Source: Ophiura sarsii
Taxonomy: Eukaryota; Echinodermata; Ophiuroidea; Amphilepidida; Ophiuridae
Reading direction: 5' to 3'
Length of the DNA stretch: 64,000 nt
NCBI GenBank assembly: GCA_035610835.1
Contig: CM069454.1
Span: forward strand, 68,210,291-68,274,290
Position numbers and translations under genes: made by a program. Shown here piece after piece: positions 58,201 to 64,000 of this stretch; the stretch's first letter is position 1, and every line of letters begins with the position of its first letter. The notes under the pieces are model-generated. The model made no database searches and had not been told where the DNA came from. It saw nothing but the letters and a program-made list of their open reading frames with translations.

Positions 58201-59333
58201 TGAAAAAAAAAATGTAAATAGAAAAATGAAGTATCGTCTGTTTCTTTATATGTTTGTAATTCCTATGTCTGTACAACTGGAACCAAAAAGCTTTGAGCTT
58301 TCATTTCTGTATTTGCTTTGTTAGGACCATTTCCCGGGGGGAGGGGGCAGTCACATAACATGCTGTAAGCATGTGTGACCAAACATTTTCCAGACACCCC
58401 CTAAACTCATATTTCCGCTGACGCCAAAATTCACCATAAAATAAGGATTTCACATGTTCTTCTCCCCAATTTAACCCCATAAACACGTAAGATATTGACA
58501 GGATTTTGCAAAAAAGTACCCTTTTTCTTGTAAATGGTGGATTTATGACCCCTTAACGCGCCCAATTCAGCACCACACCTTGTGTTGTTTGTTAACTAAA
58601 TCCTTGACTGTTCTATATCAGAACCATCTGGCGTGTATACTCTGTTTATCGGAGATGGCCTAGCCTAGTGGTTAGAGTGTTTGATTACTGTTCGAAAGGT
58701 CACAGGTTTGAGTCCCGCATCGGCTCATGTCCTTGCTTTTGAAGATGGGATATGTGTCGAGGCTTGTTATGTTTGTTTGAGTTGCGGAACTTGCGGTAGT
58801 TGTGCTGCTTCGTTGCTATTTATGATTCTTTTGCTAATTATAACCTACCAATAGTGGACTCGACACATGCAAATCAACCTCTTTCTGGATGGTGTTTACG
58901 GCACCACTGGCTAATCTCCCTGCAGATTTCAGTAGGCCTCCAAATGTAGCCTGTTAGGTTTAAAACCAAAAGACAACACAAGAATCAGGTATTAAAGAGT
59001 TAATCTAGAAGAATCATAAATATATATGTCCTATCCTAGTATTATTTCTCCTTTACATTTGGGTGAAACATGTCATCGTATATAACACAATATTACATTA
59101 TTTATATGGGAGCGCTAGGGGAATAGAAAAAGTCAAACGGGAATTTAAACAAATTCCCTAATCAAGGGATGAATTCAATTTTGTGTACATTGAGCGGATA
59201 ATGTTATTAATTATGAATAACACAATATTTAATGGTATCTGCAAAAAAGAGCCCCGTTTCCCACAAATTTCAAGTCCTATGAGTCATATGAGATACTCAC
59301 CGAAGCTGATGATTGTTGTTGATAAACGACATT
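55056..59333 (-). CDS. probable beta-trefoil protein, three internal exons (partial gene)
   Basis: Family not named with certainty. Three minus-strand exons have splice sites and compatible phases: 59301-59333 (acceptor GATTACAG, donor GTGAGT), 56325-56428 (TTTTACAG, GTAAGT) and 55056-55232 (GCCTGTAG, GTAAGT). Joined, they read without a stop: FMVVNTGNNIVTLRNLAT, then NKFLTIKNGILSCS, then CKFRLHETSKGFITFESLAE, PGTHIGVLPTGQIKSCK and STRFSVTLL. Repeating F/L-x-V, G-x-I-x-F/L-x-N/S and hydrophobic-G motifs look like beta-trefoil repeats (AbfB or FGF/IL-1-like fold). The gene converges on CIC. Start, end and other exons are not found: upstream lies the giant fold-back element, downstream the 1.2-kb minisatellite. 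The 33-bp exon is the weakest part. Confidence 0.55.
55839..56242. mobile_element. TTAA-flanked MITE, family iii
   Basis: TTAA at 55835-55838 and 56243-56246. Ends AGGAGGTGTCCAGCAAG and CTTGCTGGACACGTCCT mirror each other with one change, and the similarity continues inward through TTATTTGTTAGAAAAATAATTA. It lies in the intron between exons b and c of the minus-strand gene. Confidence 0.85.
56325..56428 (-). CDS. beta-trefoil gene, exon b
   Basis: 104 bp; two bases complete the preceding codon, then 34 codons QFMVVNTGNNIVTLRNLATQ and NKFLTIKNGILSCS. Acceptor TTTTCTGTTTTACAG, donor GTAAGTAG. Ends in phase 0, exactly as exon c needs. Confidence 0.58.
56516..56860. mobile_element. TTAA fold-back MITE, family i, truncated at the 3' end
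   Basis: TTAA at 56512-56515, then AGGTATATTATGTGATCT. Matches the 50726 copy, including the palindromic centre, until AAAAGATCT at 56860. There it switches to sequence resembling the minisatellite unit at 58137 (AAGACATCTATTGCTGG). Confidence 0.8.
56950..57391. mobile_element. probable hAT-like MITE
   Basis: Left end AGAGCAGGCATTCTCAACTGG and GCGCG-type subterminal motifs; right end GGCCTGCTCCAG. CAGGC-type ends and NTTCTCAACTGG are common in hAT elements. No clean target duplication, so tentative. A proline-codon-like GC-rich island lies at 57245-57310. Confidence 0.45.
57737..58165. repeat. about 130-bp minisatellite, three to four copies
   Basis: Units with AAAGATCTAAGATATTTATT start near 57740, 57873, 58002 and 58132. 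Each also carries GTGTACATACAGTCAGCTCC and GAATCAACGCTTCCATTGGG. Confidence 0.9.
58650..58970 (+). mobile_element. tRNA-derived SINE
   Basis: A-box TAGCCTAGTGGTTAGAGTG, anticodon stem TTTGA/TCGAA around loop TTACTGT, and B-box GGTTTGAGTCCC at tRNA spacing. A non-tRNA body of about 230 bp follows (from CTTGCTTTTGAAGATGGG). The other tRNA-headed SINE at 36050 has a different body. Confidence 0.65.
59301..59333 (-). CDS. beta-trefoil gene, candidate micro-exon a
   Basis: 33 bp between GATTACAG and GTGAGTATC. In the phase required by exon b it reads CRLSTTIISF without a stop. In another frame it starts ATGTCG, so it could instead be a first exon, but the phase would then not suit exon b directly. 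Confidence 0.3.
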
Positions 59334-59561
59334 CTGTAATCGATAGACAAAATACAAAGAAATATGACTAATTATTAATAAGTAAGTGATTTTTAAATAG
59401 CCATACATATGTATCATTTGGTACTCAGGAATGTTGATGGGACGGTGTGATAAATAAAAGTCAATCTATTAAGCACTGTATAACCAATCCCTTGACCAAC
59501 CCCCAACTCAAGAAAAAGTTAACAAAAAAAGAGAAATGTTTTAGTGAGATGCTGGAACCTA

Positions 59562-59933
59562 CAATCATGGACAAAAGGTTGGCACACTTTATCCAAATTA
59601 AGGAAAAAAGCGCCCAACCACACCCTCTTCCTGAGGCAATGTTGATCCGAGTCATGCTATTGTTACAGGATTCATATCCTATATTATAATGTATTAATAG
59701 ATCAACAGATCTAGCGCCTATATCACGCATGCGCAGTATTAATACATTGAGTCTAATAACATGTCATCTAAGATAAACCACGATCTCAAGAGTGTCTGAT
59801 TATTTACGTATATAAATCTAATACTAGATCGCGTAACAGCTATCAGAAGCCTTGGCAGTTCCTTCAGCATTGATTGATGGGGTTGGGGAGGGGAGGATAT
59901 AAGGGGAGACTTCTGCTTTCTATTAAACAATGC
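59562..59933 (+). mobile_element. TA element, copy 2, truncated and interrupted
   Basis: TA then CAATCATGG and GGTTGGCACACTTT as at 1355. Follows that copy to about 59933 apart from a 178-bp insertion at 59661-59838. The right terminus is missing. Confidence 0.75.
59661..59838. mobile_element. 178-bp insert with 5-bp target duplication
   Basis: TGTTAC at the left and GTAACA at the right, flanked on both sides by GCTAT (59656-59660 and 59839-59843). The uninterrupted relative at 1355 has ATTAT at this place, so the site is known. No ORF; superfamily unassigned. Confidence 0.75.
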
Positions 59934-60195
59934 TATTATTTACCATTGCTGCGCCTAGGCGCTGGAATTCACTTCCTAATCATATCTGAGCCTGTTCGTC
60001 TCTGAGGCTGATCGGTTTGTCACGGACGGACGTTTGTGCAAAACATGAGCAAAAAAAAGTTTGTAAAAAGTAACTACTGACATTTATTCAACTTTTTATG
60101 TTTAAAGTTATAGAGAATCATCAACTTTATTGAAATACACCAAAACAAATAAGGTGTGGTTTGTTGCTAAAAATAGAACGACGGAAATGTTTGTG

Positions 60196-60935
60196 TCACG
60201 GACGGACTAGATAGAAATAGGGTTCTCTACCTTTTAGTGCTTCTTTTTAATTTCTATCTAGTCAACTCCATATTCCCCAATGCTTTCCAGGTCAAATAGT
60301 AAGTAAGATACATGGTTTGAATATCTGATACACAGCATTTAAAAATAATGATTATTTTTTACAGGGGTAGGGTAACAAACTTTGTCACGGACGGACATTT
60401 TTGAGCGTCACGGACGGACACAAATGTTAACTACATAAAAAACTTTGAAATTGCCACTTATTTACACTTTAATATGAAAAAATGGTATCAAATACTTACA
60501 AAATAGTAAGAAAAATGTTAAGTCATGAATTTTTAATCTTAGTAATAAAAAGCAGTCAAGATATTAGTCTTTTTCCAACACTACGGACAAGATAGAAATA
60601 GGGTACTCCGGACCATTAGTACTTCTTCTTAATTTCTATTTAAACAATTCCATATTCCTCAAGCTTTCCAGGTCAAATAGTAAGTGAGATACATGGTTTG
60701 ATACACAGCATTTGAAAACAGATTTATTTTTTACAGGAGAAGGGTAGATCTGTAACAAACTGTGTCACAAACAGAAATTTGTTAGCGTCACGGACGGACA
60801 CAGATGTTGAAGAACTTTGAAACTGCCACTTATTTACATGACAAAATGGTATCAAATGGTTACAAAATAGTAAGAAAAATTGTATGTCATAATTGTTTCA
60901 GTCTTAGTAATTAAAAAGGATCACAAGATACCAAA
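60196..60935 (+). repeat. 390-bp tandem duplication inside the giant element
   Basis: 60196-60580 and 60585-60935 share GATAGAAATAGGGT, TTTCCAGGTCAAATAGTAAG, GATACATGGTTTGA and AATGGTATCAAAT in the same order, clearly diverged. Confidence 0.8.
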
Positions 60936-62613
60936 ACCAGTGTGATGGTTATATTCATAGGTTGCAGAATTTGGCACTTTGATAGCAGAGGGTGATCGGT
61001 TCAAGGTTCACATTGGTGTGAAAAAAAACCCTTTTTGATATTGATATTGAAATGTACCTCACAATATTGGACAACATCTTGGCTAACTGAAACTGCATTC
61101 GAAAAGAAGAAAAAAATGCGGAAACAGTTTTCGGAACAGTCCATTATTGCCCAAGGGTAGAAACAATAAACGTCATGGACGGACATTCTTAGTAGAAGTT
61201 GACCTTGCCATATTTTATGTTAATGAAACATTTTCAATTTTGTTTAATTAAAAATTGATAGATGGCACATTTATCCATTAAATAAGAAATATATTTTAGA
61301 AAAAAAGTTCTGGGAAGTAATTACCCTGCCCTTGTGATAACTTTTTGATGCAGAGCTGTCCGTCCGTGACGCAAAAAAAGTTTGAAAGTTTTACAACTTT
61401 TTTCAAGGAAAGAGAGAAAAAATAAAAACATAGTGAGCTATCTCCCCTATATACCCCTTTCTCATGTAGAAATGAAACTTAACAATGGCGTCAATAAATA
61501 TGTTAAATCAGTGATTAAAAGTTGTCACGGACGGACACAAATTTAGTCACGGACGGACATTATTCAGTTCTGAGTACAAATGCCAAACTGAATCCTGCCC
61601 CTCTTACCATAAATGGCAAGAGATAGATCTGCTGCATCATATAAATAGACTGTATGCTGTGATACAACTTTTTAAAACATTTTTGACCCTTCTTTGATAA
61701 GTTTTTGTTCGATTAATTGTGTAATTAAAGGTTAGTGATAATGGATACATGTAGGTATCCAACCGTGTTTTGAGTTTTTCAAAGTTTCATGAAGAAAAAT
61801 CCTGCAACTTTTGATAGTGCAAAGCTTAAAATTAAATTTGTGCTAACATCTCCAATGATACTTTCTGATTTCAATGCTGTTACTTGCTTTTATTTCACAT
61901 ACACTTATAATATATGGGGCAATTTTAAACAGTGTCTTTTAACTGATCTCATGCTACCCCTTTTATTTGCAAGCATTATTTCAGCATGTACAGGCAGTAA
62001 GGTTAACAAGCGCAAGCTATATTACAGATTCACCAAAGAAGATCTGCTGAGGGTTCACAAATGCGCAAATAAGCAAATGACTTCATTTTACTTCAAGTAA
62101 TTTTACAGTGCACTTGGTGAGTGCACCTGGTGAGCATCATAACATGTGCTCACTGCTGTAGCAAACCTACTCATTTGCATAAAGGGCATACCTGTATGGA
62201 CTAGTTCATTTAATGGTAAGAGGGGTGGTATTCAGCTTTGCTCGTGTGCTCAGAACTGAACAGTAGCTAACAGTGTCCGTCCGTGACAAAATTTGTGTCC
62301 GTCTGTGACAACTTTGAATTAAAGATTTAACTAATTTATGCCTGCCCTAATTAATTAATACTCCTGCATGGGGAAGAATATATATAAGGGAGATACTTCA
62401 CTATGTTTTTATTTTTTTACTTTGTCCTTGAAATTAGTTTAAAAACTTTTAAACGTTTTTTGTGTCACGGACGGACAGCAAAACATCAAAATGTTAACGC
62501 AAGTCTAGCGATATAACTTCCCCAGAACTTTTTTCCCAAATATTTACTTATTTGATGGAAAAGTGTGTCAGCTATCAACATTACATCACAAAACTCTGAA
62601 AATGTTACATTAA

Positions 62614-62970
62614 AGGTAGATGACCCGATCACATTTCGATTTTCAACTTGAAGTTTTCTATTCTACATGAAAGGTCATCCTTAAAAAAGTCGTGTTCCAA
62701 AGTTTGAGTTGCATAGCTCTAATGGTTCTTATTTTACACGCACAAGATGCTGTGAACTGTACCCATTGAGTAGTACACAAACTATATCGGTGGTATACCA
62801 CCATTCGCGGTAATTCGACGTTATTTCATCGATTTCTCCGTAATTATACCGATTTAGGCCGTCAAATTTCAGTATGATGATGAGAAAAATATGAGCTTTC
62901 ATATGATATGAAAATCTCTGTATGTTTGAAATAATTCTGTGTTACGAAAATGTGATCGGGTCATCTAACA
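62614..62970. mobile_element. TTAA MITE family ii, nested in the giant element
   Basis: TTAA at 62610-62613, then AGGTAGATGACCCGATCAC. Matches the 20791 copy in reverse complement. The right end has lost five bases (TCATCTAAC instead of TCATCTACCTTTAA). The giant element's left arm lacks the insert and has plain TTAA at the matching place (near 61224). Confidence 0.85.
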
Positions 62971-63579
62971 TAAAAATATAGCATGATGAACTTGAACTAA
63001 AATGTCCGTCCGTGACGCATCTTGTTTTCACCCCTTGGACAATAATGGACTGTTCTGGGAACGTACCGCATTTTAATTTTTTTAAATGCAGTTTCAGATA
63101 GCCTAGATATTGTCCAACATTGTGAGGTACCTATTTGTACCTCCTGGGCTCTTTATAACACATTAATAGACTCATTTAAGATCCACATATTTAATGTTAT
63201 TGTTCATTCTACTCCATTGTATTATCGGCATGCCCGTATTATAATGTGGGTTGCCGGTTGCATTATGTAAACATTATACTGTTGCCCAATGTAATGCTTT
63301 ACTCTAACATCCCCCTTCCTTTAAAGAAAGGTTAATACTTGCATGTACTTTCAGATACAAGATAAATGCATTCATAATAAAGTTACAGTCTTTAACTATA
63401 GAGTTTACATGACAGTTCACTGTGAGTTGCTTTCAATATAGTCTCTGGTATTGATATTGTTCAGTCTGTTTGATTGAGTTCTTGTGGAGTTAGTTTTCAT
63501 TTGAACTATAAACTTCAAACTTTTAAAACACTTTAAACAACTCTGAAATGCAGTTAGATTTCTACATTTAAAACACATA

Positions 63580-63780
63580 CAGGGTGAGTCAAAAAAAAGT
63601 GTACCCTAATTGAAAAAATTGAAAAAAATATTTTTGACCACAAAATCAAGGCAAACAAAACTTTAAATGATTGCGCCATTTCTTTGCTACCATCTGGAAA
63701 AAAAATCACGCTATTTGATGATACCGTTAAGTAAATATGACTATTTCTGTACAGGAGCTGTTTTTTCACCTAAAACACGG
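63580..63780. mobile_element. possible mariner-type terminus
   Basis: TACAGGGTGAGTCAAAAAAA followed by GTGTACCC looks like the terminal sequence of mariner/IS630-type elements. No partner end is seen before the window stops. Confidence 0.35.
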
Positions 63781-64000
63781 TTTTTAATTTCAAGCTTAAC
63801 GAGCTTAATAATGTTTACTAGGATTATGATGTAAAGCATTACACATCTTGTTTATTAAAAGAATTAAGTAGACAATACACTTGTTCAAAATTGTCTCCTA
63901 ATAGATTAAAACAATAGACAGCTTTAAGGCCTATTTATGACACAATTACCACACTTTATTCATTTCATAACAAAGGAATTGATCCTTTCGCTGTCGGTAT

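Larger units (their letters stand above)
59995..63130. mobile_element. giant fold-back element with GTCACGGACGGAC motifs
   Basis: At least eleven exact copies of GTCACGGACGGAC or its complement (near 60019, 60195, 60384, 60407, 60787, 61358, 61524, 61546, 62274, 62464, 63003) plus variants at 61172 and 62297. 61050-61620 and 62215-63130 are imperfect inverted repeats with a loop of about 0.6 kb. The outer left part (59995-61050) has more motifs but no partner on the right, so the right end seems cut off. No transposase is recognisable. Confidence 0.8.

Noticed and set aside
61789..62100. 103-codon ORF in the loop of the giant fold-back element
   Set aside because: Considered as a relic transposase. 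The stretch has a basic KRKLYYRF segment but no recognisable domain, and the position could be chance in AT-rich DNA.

Overview
The window is eukaryotic nuclear DNA from an animal: genes are split by GT-AG introns, the base composition is AT-rich, there are no operons, and mobile elements and minisatellites are dense. The main gene is a complete Capicua (CIC) orthologue whose long-isoform N-terminus, HMG box and C-terminal C1 module all resemble the vertebrate protein. The host is therefore a bilaterian, and the compact genome with many MITEs suggests a marine invertebrate. I cannot name the species.

Layout. 1-9150: a minisatellite, several small transposon remnants, a CCAAT-bearing promoter-like patch near 3700 with a weak two-exon small-gene candidate behind it, and a nested repeat just before CIC. 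9162-42801: CIC on the + strand, reconstructed here as 19 coding exons whose phases all agree, giving 3,128 codons plus stop. Intron 1 (about 10.4 kb) is packed with elements: a 1.2-kb near-perfect palindrome, three hAT-type MITEs with 8-bp target duplications, TA-flanked and TTAA-flanked MITEs, and minisatellites. Later introns hold an RTE-type LINE end, SINEs, fold-back elements (one carrying a captured reverse-transcriptase fragment in both arms), and a tandem repeat that copies a splice donor. 42802-48960: probable CIC 3' flank or 3' UTR with a few repeats. 49000-64000: repeats and minisatellites, three phase-compatible minus-strand exons of a probable beta-trefoil protein convergent with CIC, and a roughly 3-kb fold-back element studded with the 13-mer GTCACGGACGGAC.

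How it works together. CIC is known as an HMG-box repressor relieved by receptor tyrosine kinase/ERK signalling and partnered with ataxin-1. The sequence shows the ataxin-1-binding-type segment, HMG box, Q-rich tract and C1 module in the expected order. The other content is mostly selfish DNA. Its most unusual parts are two giant palindromes with regularly repeated internal motifs, a set of TTAA-flanked fold-back families, and several nested insertions for which an empty comparison site lies in the same window.
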